Origin: Anisus vortex
Taxonomy: Eukaryota > Mollusca > Gastropoda > Planorbidae
Direction: 5' to 3'
DNA: 64,000 nucleotides
Assembly: GCA_949126835.1 (NCBI GenBank)
Contig: OX421506.1
Coordinates: 15,162,284 to 15,226,283 of the forward strand
The notes under the pieces were generated by a model, which saw only the letters and a list, made by a program, of their open reading frames with translations, made no database searches and had not been told where the DNA came from. Below, piece by piece: positions 32,033 to 43,738 of this stretch (position 1 is its first letter; every line of letters begins with the position of its first letter). Both the position numbers and the translations under genes were made by a program.

Positions 32033-32345
32033 TGCGTGTTAGTGTGTATGTCATAATGTATGTTGGTATATTTTTCCGTCTGTGTGTGTATGGGTGTGTG
32101 TTTGTGTGTGTGTGTATGTTTGTGCGTATATATGTGTGTGTTTGTCCATGTTAACTTGTGTGTATGTTCGTTTTATTGTTTGTGATCGTGTGTATATGCT
32201 TTTTGTATGTTTATGTGTACGTTTCTGTTTGTTTGTGTGTATATGTTTTCTGAATGTTTGTGCGTGTGTTTTTGGCTTTAGTATGTATGTGAATGATTTT
32301 TGTGTGTCTGTGTCTGCAGTCTGTGTGTTTGTATGCTTGTATGCT
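32033..32345. repeat. TG-rich degenerate simple repeat
   Basis: About 310 bp rich in tgtgtgt and tgtatgt, giving C/V-rich and H/T-rich open frames on the two strands that I do not regard as genes. Confidence 0.85.
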
Positions 32346-32847
32346 TGTATGCATGAACTTTGTGTGAAATTCAAAGAGTCTGCATCGCTTACTGTATAAA
32401 AATGCTCCGTCCTAGACATAAAACAAAACGAGACAGATATTTGATTACTGTGGGAAATTACCTCAACCCAGTACAAGAAGGTCGAAAAGAAACATAATTC
32501 CATGTTGTTTAAATGTCTTGTCTATAACCCCCCCCCCCCAACTCATTCGTTATATTCATCTTCTAGTCATTTTAGTATCAACATATTCAAATTTCTTTCT
32601 TTATTAACTTAGATATAGGGAAAACACAAAAGGACACTAATACTGATTGTGTGGCCTAGCCAATACTTGAAGGTAACCAGTTCACCGTATTTCATCACAG
32701 ATGAATTAAAATATTGTCGTTGAAAATCTCTTCCTACTATACTATACTACATAGGCCTACTATATAAAATATGTATTGTTATTTACATTTTATCTAAAAA
32801 CACAATCAACAATAACAACTTTCATTTTTTTGTACTATACTATATGC
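32346..32847. other. Unassigned DNA
   Basis: Nothing recognised apart from a run of c at 32529-32539 and a short actatactatac run at about 32739-32762. Confidence 0.5.
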
Positions 32848-33905
32848 CAGGGGTCGGCAACCTTTTGTTAGCGGCGTGCCAAAGTAGAATTTCTAACTCA
32901 CTCGGCGTGCCAACAGCCATATAGTCAATCTCTGTCATATTTATTATTTTTAAACAATAATTATTAAATGTATGTAGCATGATCAAAAAGAAAAGACGCT
33001 TTACTAAGAAACCATACAAAAGTCAACACAGATTAGTCACATATTGTGATAATTATAACAATTATGTAATATAATGCTCGTATATTTACGCTTAAGCTTC
33101 ACGCATGTGCGTATTCAAGAGTTAGGCGACTTCCTTGTGAGCTTAAGAAATTCTGTTATGAGAAAAATCTGTTTACAAGTGTAAGTTGAGCCAATAGATG
33201 AAAATAAAACAAATGCAACGTTTTTCAAACAAATGAACGGTTAAGAATCGCTGACGACCTTCCTAAGCAGCTTTCTTCCAGATTGTTTCGCGATTGTTAG
33301 ACAAATGTTGATGTCCGTAAATTGGACGTTTTAAATTCAATTTGCTGCATTTCAAAATAGACTTCTGCCAGACAACTCCACTTTGAGTGCTTCAATGTAC
33401 TTCTTAAGCTCTCTGAATGAAGTACTTACTTCAATGTTTTTGAGTTATTATCAAGGATAAATGTGTCCAGTTTCAAGACAAATTATTTTCAGTAACCAAA
33501 CAGTTTAAAAATGGTTTGATCTTGCCCTAGTAAACACACATTCAAGTTTAAATGAGTCAGTCAAAAAAACATCAGTTTCATCAGGCATTCTTCATCATTC
33601 AATTCCGAAAAATGTTATTTCATCAAGAAACATCTTAACTGCTTCCAGACACAAAACGAATCTACTGAACACTTAACCTTGACTAAGCCAGCGAACACTG
33701 TTGTGCAACAGCAGATCGCCATATTCCACATTCACTCTGGAACAAATAATAATTTATTGCAATCAATGTTCTGATTTTTTAAATACCCTGCGGATGCAAT
33801 CAGAATGACCTCTGCTTTGGTTGTTTCATAAAGAGCGAACAAGCAATACAACTCTTCATAATCACTTTTGTTTTCAAAATTTCGTACGACGATAGCTAGA
33901 CTAGA
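32848..33905 (-). pseudogene. Decayed hAT transposase with one TIR
   Basis: A CAGGGGTCGGCAACC end at 32848 (TIR-like) is followed on the minus strand by a broken transposase frame. Around 33440-33680 it reads VWKQLRCFL, LNDEECLMKLMFF, then LTHLNLNVCLLGQDQTIFKL. This resembles the hAT block LT-HLN-LN--LQG----I--LF found in EPM2AIP1/GTF2IRD2-type hAT transposases. At least three in-frame stops interrupt it. The right-hand end is not resolved and a MITE-like repeat follows. Confidence 0.6.
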
Positions 33906-33994
33906 CGTGCCAATTCATTTACGCCAATGTTTCCATCAAGAGCCACACTAAATACAGCAGATTGTTTAAATCGTGTAGTTTTTTTTATTGTTAA

Positions 33995-34210
33995 ATCTTC
34001 TGTTAAATCACTAACACCAAACTGTATGGAAAAGAGACAGACCTTTCGATTTTGTATTTTCCATTGAGAAATCATAGCGATTAATATAAAACGGCACATT
34101 ACACAAGGGAATCGGGAGTTCAAAAAAAAAAAACAGTGTTTCAAGTCATCATATAGCAGAAATACTAAAGCATGCTGTCCATGTGTATTATAGTCTATGG
34201 TTTGAGTCGA
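33995..34210. mobile_element. MITE-like repeat, family A (partial)
   Basis: Shares ttgagaaatcatagcgatta, agggaatcgggag and ccatgtgtattatagtctat with 16240-16575. Only one end is recognisable. Confidence 0.5.
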
Positions 34211-36454
34211 GTTTAGTTTGAATGGGTTGAAAAGATGCATGTTGTAATGGTTTATGTATTTTTTAAAAGTAAAGTATTAAGTATTGGTTTTAATGGTCAT
34301 GGCATACAATTTGGTATTTAGAAATCTGTACAAGTCCAAAGCTTTCAGCTAATTACACCATTAAGTACCCCTCACAATTGTTATTTCCCCCTGCTGAATG
34401 CTTCAAAGAATGATTGTGTAAATAAACTAACACTAAAATAATACATAAACAATATCATTAAAAAGCTGTTTGTTTTTGTTAGCTTATAATTTGTTGTTGT
34501 TGTTGTTGTATGTTAATAATGTTTCCTTTTTTTTTCTTAACTCTTTTATTATAAATTTACAAACATATCACATTAAACTACAATCTTTTGTTATAATCTA
34601 TGCACTGATTAAACACTGAAGTGTAACTTGGTTATATACTGTACTATAACATGAATGTATATAACGAAATCATGAACTATTAGATGCATCTATAGAGTAA
34701 CCTTATCGTGTCTCGTAAGATGGATCTATAGTATAATCCCTAATTATTATGCCCTTATAATCCACCATAATAATTATAACTGTATATAAAAAAAGAGTAC
34801 AGACACAAAATAAGACAGCTCTGTCTTAAGCCCCACATTCCCGTGGGAGCTAATTGACATTAAGTACATATGACGAAGTGCGGGGGAGTATCTCTTCCAG
34901 CGTCGAAATGTTTTCAAAACGAGACATCGATCAAGTAGCCACTTATTTTAATGCTCTCGCCCATAGCCTCGGTTCTCTCCAAGCAGAGGGCCACGAGGGG
35001 AAGTAACTTGTGACCGTTGTCAGACAGCAGCAGACATTCTTCAATTAAATTTTCTTACTTCCTCGTAGATGAATGAAAACAAAAACAAATCAGTTCCACC
35101 ATCAGTTAAATACTTTACTATTATCTTACATTTATTTGCATCCAAATGTGTTTCGTTCTATCGTAATACTAGCACAAATAATTAACACTTTTAAGTTCTA
35201 AATATAAAAAACACAGTTTCAAATAATGGATTGATAATTAGATAAAATTTGGATGTAAACAATTAGTTTTGCTCATGATAATTTTATTATCAAGATTCTC
35301 AAAGGTTTCTTATAATAAAAATGTTTTAACTTGTTGAATATTTATTAACGTTTAGTGTATTAACATTTTTACAGCTCACTTAGCATAATGTTTATAATTG
35401 TATAAATCTAATAGAGTTGAATAAATACATTTATTTGCTTTAATTTTTAAAAATTATTCAGACTTTAAGGATTCAATTACTAGTTGAGGTGCATTAATTC
35501 AGTTTCCGGCGCTAAGGCATACAATGGGGACCGATTGCTCAATACAATAACAATCTACTTTTCCTTTTTGTTGTCCAAACTAGTTTAAGGTAACCATTAG
35601 AGATGGAAATCGAACCGAACTCGAATGGAACAAACCGAACTTAAACTCTACTTGATGCCAAACCGAACCGAAATGAACTTCAAAATCATTGAGTACGAAC
35701 CGAACTCAACGAATCTGTAGCAAACTTAAAAAAACCTAAACATGTATATCTTAAGCGTGTTTCTAGATTACTGCCCCATGTACGTTTTTAAAAACCTAAT
35801 AAAAACTATACAATAATTAGCTTTTTTTTTTAATGCAAACATCCATGATACATATCCCCCCAATCACCATTGTATTGTATAAAAACGCTCTCTTGTAAGT
35901 ACAAACAAACATTTTGAGATACATAGGGCGGAGTTTTAAAAAAAAGGGAGGGGCTACCAAAACTAATCTATTGTTACTTTTACGCACCGCCTCCCTGCCC
36001 ACTGAATCCCCACACACACCTTCTCAATATGGAGTTTGTGTATTGAAAAAATGCTTGATGTGCTAGTTATTTGGCTTTCACTCGGTGATGATAAAACATT
36101 CACTACTAAATGAGCAATTAAGTAATTTATCATATATATATTTATCTAAAAAATGTATTGAAAGCAACATTTAAAATTATTATAACCAATAGTAGCGTTG
36201 CTAATAACCTTGAAAACTAGAAAAATGCGAACTGGTGGCTAGAAATCGTTAGAAAAATGGTGAACACTCTTAGGATAAGATGGTAGTATTATGAAAATAT
36301 GATGGATTGGGATTGACTATAAGACTTGTCCTTAAATCTAATACACAGTGTGTAATAAAAAGACTAAGTTCTCTTCTTTTGACATTAGGGAGCATAAGAC
36401 GAAAAGATTGATAGTTTACCTAATGTAAAACAACCCGAGAAAAAGTTTATGGCT
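34211..36454. other. Upstream region, mostly AT-rich, one GC-richer patch
   Basis: Mostly featureless. Exceptions are a (ttg)n run at about 34493-34508, the GC-richer patch at 34840-35035 described separately, and an accgaac-rich stretch at 35605-35715, where cgaaccgaac recurs and which looks like an old dispersed repeat. No coding exon can be supported. Confidence 0.45.
34840..35035 (+). other. GC-richer patch with 32-codon open frame, possible upstream exon
   Basis: This stretch is clearly less AT-rich than its surroundings. It holds an ATG-started frame of 32 codons at 34908-35006 (MFSKRDIDQVATYFNALAH...). A donor-like gaa|gtaact overlaps the end of that frame. It could be a non-coding leader exon of the receptor gene about 3.8 kb downstream or an unrelated short ORF. 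I recognise no protein family. Confidence 0.25.
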
Positions 36455-36869
36455 GTGACCAGTGCCGGATTTAGTTGGAGCGAGGCCCTAAGCTATTTCA
36501 CTTGTAAGGTTCCACAAACCCGCAATCTTTAGAGTAGAGAAAATATGAATGGAAATGTAAAGTAAATCTACACACACAAAAAAAGTGATATAATTCGACC
36601 TTTATAAAGCAACGTTAGTAATAATAACAACAATTTAAAAAAAAAATTATTATATTGAAGAAAATAAGACAAAGTTATTAAATGAAAAATGTCATGCTTA
36701 AAAGTATTAAAAGACCGAAAGAGTGCATAAATATATTTTGAGTACAAGAGGCGTTAAACTGATATATTCTTAATATTTTACTTAGGTTAACTTACTAATG
36801 TATATGAAAACTAACATTCTTAAAAGGCGCCAATTTCGATCCTCGCTCCAGGCGACACAGGCTCTGCCG
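36455..36869. other. Possible hAT-type end and AT-rich DNA
   Basis: The cagtgccggatttagt (about 36460-36475) followed by gaggccctaagc resembles the start of hAT-type nonautonomous elements, but I found no partner end. Confidence 0.3.
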
Positions 36870-36912
<43 letters not shown>

Positions 36913-36965
36913 TTAACCACCTTATTCCTCTTTCACTTATAGTCACTCCAGCGCACAATCCAGCG
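36870..36965. repeat. (CT)n microsatellite with 3' flanking duplicate
   Basis: The CT run (about 36870-36914) is followed by cttattcctctttcacttat plus agtcactccagcgc. The same pair (CT run plus flank) recurs at 38180-38265. This indicates a segmental duplication of at least 90 bp. Confidence 0.85.
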
Positions 36966-37403
36966 GGCGTCATTTACCTCCCATTAAAACATCGCTTGTT
37001 GAAGTTTTATTGACATTGGGCTGTGACTTCCCCGCCAGTAGCTTTCTAAAAAATGTCACGGGGGCTGCATTAAAACGTTACGGAGGGAAAACATCACAGG
37101 ACTGGAGTTATAAACCAGATAAATTCATGCAGACAAACTGCCTAGACACGTCAGTAAACATACATGCACAAATTGTACAGATCCTGTTGTTAGATAACGG
37201 ACTGGAAATAGCATCACACTGATGGATAAATTATTTCTAGTGTTTCGTCTTATCACACAATTTCGTGATTTAGCTTTGTTTTATTTTTCATGTAAATAAA
37301 ACTTTAGTTTTAAAACTTCACTATCGAAATCTTTCAGAGGCGAAAGTCCAAAAGCCAACGTCAAATTTTACACATTCAGTGTTAAACTTTCAGTTTAAAA
37401 CAA
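36966..37403. other. Mixed-composition DNA, no gene assigned
   Basis: A plus-strand open frame of 70 codons (37010-37222) lies in moderately GC-rich sequence with no recognisable domain. A leader exon cannot be excluded, but nothing supports coding. Confidence 0.35.
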
Positions 37404-37805
37404 CGCCCTGTATAAATATCCACTAAAAAATCATCCAGTAAAAAATTCAAGTTTTGAACGTCCAGTAAAAAACAACCGGTAAAATGGGCCTACGTACAGA
37501 TAAATAGGCCTACGTCCAGTAAAATAAGTCCAGTAAAATAGGCACCCAAAAAAACGTCCTGTAAAAAAACGTCCTGTAAAAAAACGTCCAGTAAAATACG
37601 TCCAGTAAAAAACAACCAGTAAAATAGGCCTAAGTACAGTAAAATACGTCCAGTAAAATACGTCCAGTTAAATACTCCCAGTAAATATGTCCAGTAAAAA
37701 ATGACCAATAAAATACGTCGAGTAAAAAACAACCAGTAAAATAGGCCCAAGTACGTAAAATACACCCAAGAAAACACATCTAGTAAAAATACGTCAAGTA
37801 GCCTA
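37404..37805. repeat. Degenerate tandem repeat, unit about cgtccagtaaaata
   Basis: About 25 imperfect copies of a 13-17 bp unit (tccagtaaaa core, with agtaaaataggcc variants). Minus-strand open frames rich in F/Y/L/D are by-products. Confidence 0.88.
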
Positions 37806-38179
37806 CAAAACATCCTGTTCGGGATAATATCTAAAAACCGTACATTTTCATAGGAAAATCTATTAACGTAGCTTTACTGAACAGAGAAATTCTAGAATTG
37901 TATTGATCTTCTTGTAAATAAAAGATTAGAACAACAATATTCATTACAAAACTATACCAGGCAATAATGTAAGAAAAGAGACGAACTACCTGATCAAATT
38001 ATCTTTTTATCTAGCATTCATTTTCTAAAGAATGTCTTCAATCTTTGTAATTATTTTATCAACGCTTAGACTCTGTTTTTTTTTAAATACATTTTAAATA
38101 TATCTTGCTTTTTTACTTTTAATTCTCTTAATTTCTATGTCCTCCTTTTTCTCTCTTTCTCTCTAGTACACACTTGATA

Positions 38180-38180
38180 C

Positions 38181-38215
<35 letters not shown>

Positions 38216-38265
38216 ACCCCCTTTATTCCTCTTTCACTTATAGTCACTCCAGCGCTCAATCTATC
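38180..38265. repeat. (CT)n microsatellite with duplicated flank
   Basis: Second copy of the CT tract plus ttattcctctttcacttata and gtcactccagcgc seen at 36870-36965. More CT-rich DNA follows to about 38362. Confidence 0.85.
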
Positions 38266-38784
38266 TTTATCTTTTATCCCCCTCTTTCTCTTTATCTTTT
38301 TTTTCTATTTGCCTCTCTCTCTCTTTCACTCTCTCTCTTTCACTCTCTCTCTCTCTCTCTATTTCTTACTCCTTCTCATCAGTTATAGGCCTATGTTAAT
38401 AACGTTCCATTTATGCATAAGATTATTGTGTCATTCCTTTATTGGTGGTTTGTGTCTAGTCTCGCAGTTTCATTTTGATTTAAGAATTTTATCGCCGTAC
38501 TATATAGGCCTATATACACACACACTAAATAAACACAGAATATTTTGTCGTAGATTTTTAGTAGACCAACCCAAGCTCTTATTAAATGGTTTTATAGAGT
38601 TAATCGTTCTACGCTTCTTTTTTGTAAGCTCAATGCGTTAAAAAAAACAGAAGACCTGCTGGTTGTCCCGTTTATGTCTATTTAGTTGCTGAGTTTACAC
38701 AGTAAGTTTACGGTAGTACATTGATTTGTACGCACACATTTAATAATGTTATATTATTATATAATTTAACGTTTTTCTTGACAG
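38266..38784. other. Region just upstream of the receptor coding sequence
   Basis: Intronic or promoter-proximal DNA. The last bases, gtttttcttgacag (38771-38784), form a good 3' splice acceptor 14 nt before the start codon, so at least one non-coding leader exon probably lies further upstream. I could not locate it. Confidence 0.5.
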
Positions 38785-38798
38785 TTTAAAAAAAAAAG

Positions 38799-38927
38799 AT
38801 GACCTCCTTTCCGGATTCTTCAGAATTTGTATCATCACCAACAACGCCAACTTCTCTCTTCAACTTTTCATTGAATGAAACAAGTGGAAATACAACATTA
38901 CCTTTACAACGACGAGAGTATTTCAAG
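38799..38927 (+). CDS. Receptor exon 1 (residues 1-43)
   Basis: Start ATG follows an A-run and an upstream acceptor. It encodes the extracellular N-terminus with NFS, NET and NTT sequons and no obvious signal peptide. The donor is caag|gtaaat, phase 0. Confidence 0.85.
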
Positions 38928-41742
38928 GTAAATAACTGACGTCGTTCACTTTCCGTCAACATTGTATGCATGTGTTGAAAGAAAATGTGTACATGAAAAC
39001 GTTAATTATAAACATAAATAGAGCAATACATTTTGTTAGTCAGAGTAAAAAGGAGCAAACGAGATATAAATGATGTATATGTTTACTTTTAAGATTGTTT
39101 ACTCATGTTTTGCTTTTCTTTAATATCCAAGGATGCCCAAATAGCAGTGCTGGTCATTCTATTATGTTTCATCGTGATTGGCAATCTGATTGTCCTGGCC
39201 GCCATTGCCTTGTCAAAGGAAAGGAGAAGATCCAGGATGAATTTTTTTATCTTGCACCTTGCCGTGTGTGGTGAGCTCCATTAGCCTACTGGAATAGTTT
39301 AGTTGGAAAAAAAAGGAAGGATCACTGTAATGTATGCTAATGTCCAGGGTACAAAATCACGTGTCCAATAATAGCGTCATCATCGTATGCAAATGCGTGT
39401 GTCACCCAGTCTAACGAAGAAAATTGTAAGGTGGGTTTTCGGATAAGGCTACGCGTTAGAACGAAATCAAAAATAATACGCGAGATGTTCTGTTCTCACA
39501 GGATATGACTTGTAGGCGAGATGTTCTACTCTCACCGAATATTGCATGTAGCAGAGATGTTCTGTTCTCACAGCATATTGCTTGAAGGAAAGATTTTTTT
39601 TCACAGCATATTGCTTGAATGAGAGATTTTTCCACAGCATATTGCTTGAACGAGAGATTTTCCACAGCGTATTTTTTGTAGGAAAGATGTTCTACAGCAT
39701 ATTGCTTGTTAGATAGATTTTCCACAGCATATTGCTTGAAGGAGAGATTTTCCACAGCATATTGCTTGTAGGAGATATTTTCCACAGCATATTGCTTGTA
39801 AGAGAGATTTTCCACAGCATTTTGCTTGTAGGAGAGATTTTCCACAGCATATTGCTTGTAAGAGAGATTTTCCACAGCATTTTGCTTGTAGGAGAGATTT
39901 CGCACAGCATATTGCTTGTAGGAGAGATTTTCCACAGCATATTGCTTGTAAGAGAGATTTTCCACAGCATTTTGCTTGTAGGAGAGATTTCGCACAGCAT
40001 ATTGCTTGTAGGAGAGATTTTTCACAGCATATTTCTCGTAAAATAGATGTTTTGTTCTCACAGCATTCTTGCTGCTTGGGTTTGTAATTTTCTATACTCT
40101 TATTGATTTTTAAAATAGAAATGTAGCGAAGAAAAGAAAAAAAATCATTTCTAATAATCTAGAAGACATTGTCATTGAGAATTATGCCTCGAAGGCAAAC
40201 CAGAAGAAATGCTTTTCATGAAAACCTGCTACATTTTTAAAAAAATATATTTAACAGAATAACAGTATTACAAAAGCTAGAAAAATGATTCATGTCTTTT
40301 TTTTTTGCACAGCAGTTCTAGATCCATCTTAAGTTTCAAATGTAATTTCGAACATGTTATCTGATTATAAATAATGAATGCATTATAATCAGTTCGTTAT
40401 ACATGTAAAGAAAGGAATATATTTTAGAAGAAAGAATATATTCTTTAAGTAAGACTACAATCGATCTATATAATGATCTTGTAAAACTACAAAATATCCA
40501 CAAGAACCAAAATACCCCCAGAATTCCACGTCCTTCCTTTCCCTAACAACGTGTATATGATGAGCAAATTATCTTGCGCTTGATGGGTACAAAGGTCGTA
40601 GTCAAGAGGGAGATAAATCGAGTCTTCATAGTTCAAGAAAATGGGGTAAGAAAAAAAAATCTGAGTGCTTAAGGTTGACATCAGCTGCTAACTATGCTGA
40701 CTTTGTGCTGATCGATGAATGAACTATTGAAAGATAATCGAACGGGGTTTCATATAGTTTGGGAAATAACAGTGTAATCGATGGCAAGTTCTGGATTTCA
40801 AAATGCAAATTGTATTGTTTTAGAACAAAACAATCAAAACTAATCACTGTCATTCTATTCAAATTCTATTGTATGTAGATTTAGAGTGACGAATATATAT
40901 ATTGGAATCTTAATATCGTAATTTAAACTGAACAAAACTTAGGAAGATTGACATTAAGACAGATCTATCTACGATATCGGGGCATGTTCTTAAACTAGAA
41001 ATAAGTTATATTCTTTAACTAGAAGTAATTCATATTCTTTCAATAAAAGAATACGTTATTATTAATATTGAAGTAAATTATATTCTTTAACAATAAGTAA
41101 CCTGTAACTAAAAGTAAGCTTAAACGTTACTATTTAACTAGAAGTAGGCTATTGCATATTCTTTAACAAGAAGTAAGTTATATTCTTTAACTAGAAGTAA
41201 TTCATATTCTTTCACTAAAAGAATACGTTATTATTAATTTTGAAGTAAATTATATTCTTTAACAAGAAGTAACCTGTAACTAAAAGTAAGCTTAAACGTT
41301 ACTATTTAACTAGAAGTAGGCTATTGCATATTCTTTAACAAGAAGTAAGTTATATTCTTTAACTAGATGTAATGCATATTCTTAAACTGGAAAAAAAAAA
41401 TGTATTGTTAAACTAGAAGTAAGGTCTAGTTAATGCGAATTAAGGTATTTTCTTTAACTAGAAAAATATGTATTATTTAGTTAGAAGTAAGGGTGCCTGT
41501 ATTATCTAACTAGAATATATGTATATTTATATATGTATATACAATAGCAGTAATTAGGGTATATTATTTAACCAGAAGTAAGATATATATTCTTTAGCTA
41601 TCAGGCATGTAGGCAATATTCTTTAACTAGACTTAATTATCAGAAACTTGAGTTAACAAGAAAACCATTGACCTACTAATGAAAAACAATGATTCTATTG
41701 GCTGGTTCTCAAGTAGGTCAGAGTTCTCATTTATGTCTACCA

Positions 41743-41837
<95 letters not shown>

Positions 41838-43678
41838 CATCTCTGCTGTATTCAGTTTTCTTCTTTGATCGCAGACTATTGTTCACGAGATTTCACCCTC
41901 TTGAAAACGTTTTCATGAGATAGAGTCTCACTCTATTTCAATTAATGGCCAATTAGATTTCTGACAATAGTTTATAGTGACGTCCAACAAGGTTATAAAT
42001 CACTGACAAAATTGTTGAGTTACACAAGACATTTACGTACTTACATATCAATAGTAGCCTATTTGTTTCATATTAATTCATTTCTCAGACATAGAGCTTT
42101 TTAAATATTAGGGTAACTGAGTTCTTTAGTGGTGATTAAATTGAATAATAATTGATATGATAGTGAAATTTACTTTTTGGAAAATAATAACTCATTAAAT
42201 TAAATGACGATTTCTTTACGATTTTCTACATTTCCTAATTTATAGTACAATATATATATATGTCTCTTCCACAAATGTAAGAACTATGAACGTGCTCTTC
42301 CTATTTGTTATATCTATATATAAAGTAGACTGTGTGTCTGTTATATCTATATAGGCCTATATAAAGTAGACTGTGTGTCTGTGGCTTCCGATCCCCATTG
42401 GTTAATTTAAAGACACGCTAACTTAGTGTATCATATTTTACTTTTGCAATCTCGCTTCCGTATGTGTCCTCCCTGAGTGGTTAGCGTATCCGACTGCTAT
42501 GCGGGCGATCTGGGTTTGATTCCCCACTAAACATTTCTTTCTTTTCTACTTTTTTAAAATACATTTCCATTATTATTATTTCTTTTTTTTTTAAAAAAAA
42601 GATTGTAAAGAATTTCAGGCCTTAAATAAAGCTTTCCTAAATTAAATGTTTTCAGTAAGTAAAATATAATAATTATATTTTAGACTTTAGACGCACGCGG
42701 GAGACGGAAGTTCGATTCTCATCTAGGGATAAATCTAGTGTTAACTTTTTGATAAATAAAAAACATGCCTTATTTTAAAACGATTACAATATTTATTTTA
42801 AATTATTTTCCGAAATGTTTTAAGTAAATAATAGTTATATTTACTATAATTTTTTTTACCCGGGTAACGTCGAGGAATTATATATATATATATGTATATG
42901 AATATATATATATTTGTTATAATTTCCATTGTTATAAATTGTCTTTCTGCATTGTAATATTTTAAATATTACTTTTTTCTATTACAATATTTAATGTGCA
43001 ATTAGAAAAGGAATGATATTCCCCCCCAACTGCACAATTGTATAACACTTCCTAACATCTAGAATATAATATATTGATATATGTACACTGACTAGCCAAT
43101 CTAGATATTCGTATAATGAATACACAATGTGCAATAGATAGTTGAATGTTTAAAGATTGTTTTCTCGTTGAACAGACTTACTCACCGGACCAATGTTTGT
43201 ATTAGTGGACCTGATCTCTAGACTGACCACACACTGGCAACTTGGTGAAGCTATGTGCAAGATTCACAAGTTTTCTGCGGTAAGTTACAGAATTATAAGT
43301 AAAGTAAAGTACCCCGTAAGACCAATTTGATTCATAGGGCCGGTGAAGCAGCGTTCACCATTTTCTGTGGCCGCGGCATACTAAGTGATTGTGTGGACAG
43401 CACTATGCACAGCCGCCTTTACTTTATCCCAACTTAGGTCAGGTACCCGTCGGAGCTGGCTAGACTCAGGGAAAGCCACCAGATACGTGAAAAAATCCTA
43501 GTCTTCACCAGAACGAACCCACGACCTTTGGTTCACCAGCCGAACGCGCTGCCATTCGGCCACCGGGTCCCCCACGTGAGACATATAGTCAGGATGATAA
43601 TAATAAAAGAGTATCCCAAAGGCACTACATATAAATAAAGCATTTTTTCTTAGCAGTGGCGACATGACATTAAGATAT

Positions 43679-43738
<60 letters not shown>

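Larger units (their letters stand above)
39271..43175 (+). other. Intron 2 (3.9 kb)
   Basis: Carries the 30-bp minisatellite (39480-40065), the ttctttaactagaagtaa region with a 180-bp duplication (about 40998-41640), a CT microsatellite (41740-41838) and a tRNA-like sequence at about 42462-42530. The rest is AT-rich. Confidence 0.8.

Noticed and set aside
32051..32503. 150-codon minus-strand H/T-rich frame and 105-codon plus-strand C/V-rich frame
   Set aside because: Both translate a degenerate TG repeat.
37010..37222. 70-codon plus-strand frame upstream of the receptor
   Set aside because: Less repetitive than its neighbours, but no recognisable domain and no supporting splice links; kept only as a remark.
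39456..40061. 201-codon minus-strand frame in intron 2, with shorter frames on both strands
   Set aside because: By-product of a 30-bp tandem repeat inside a receptor intron.
42462..42530. Functional tRNA gene
   Set aside because: A- and B-box-like sequences are present, but the ends do not form an acceptor stem and the anticodon stem is poor; more likely a SINE head.
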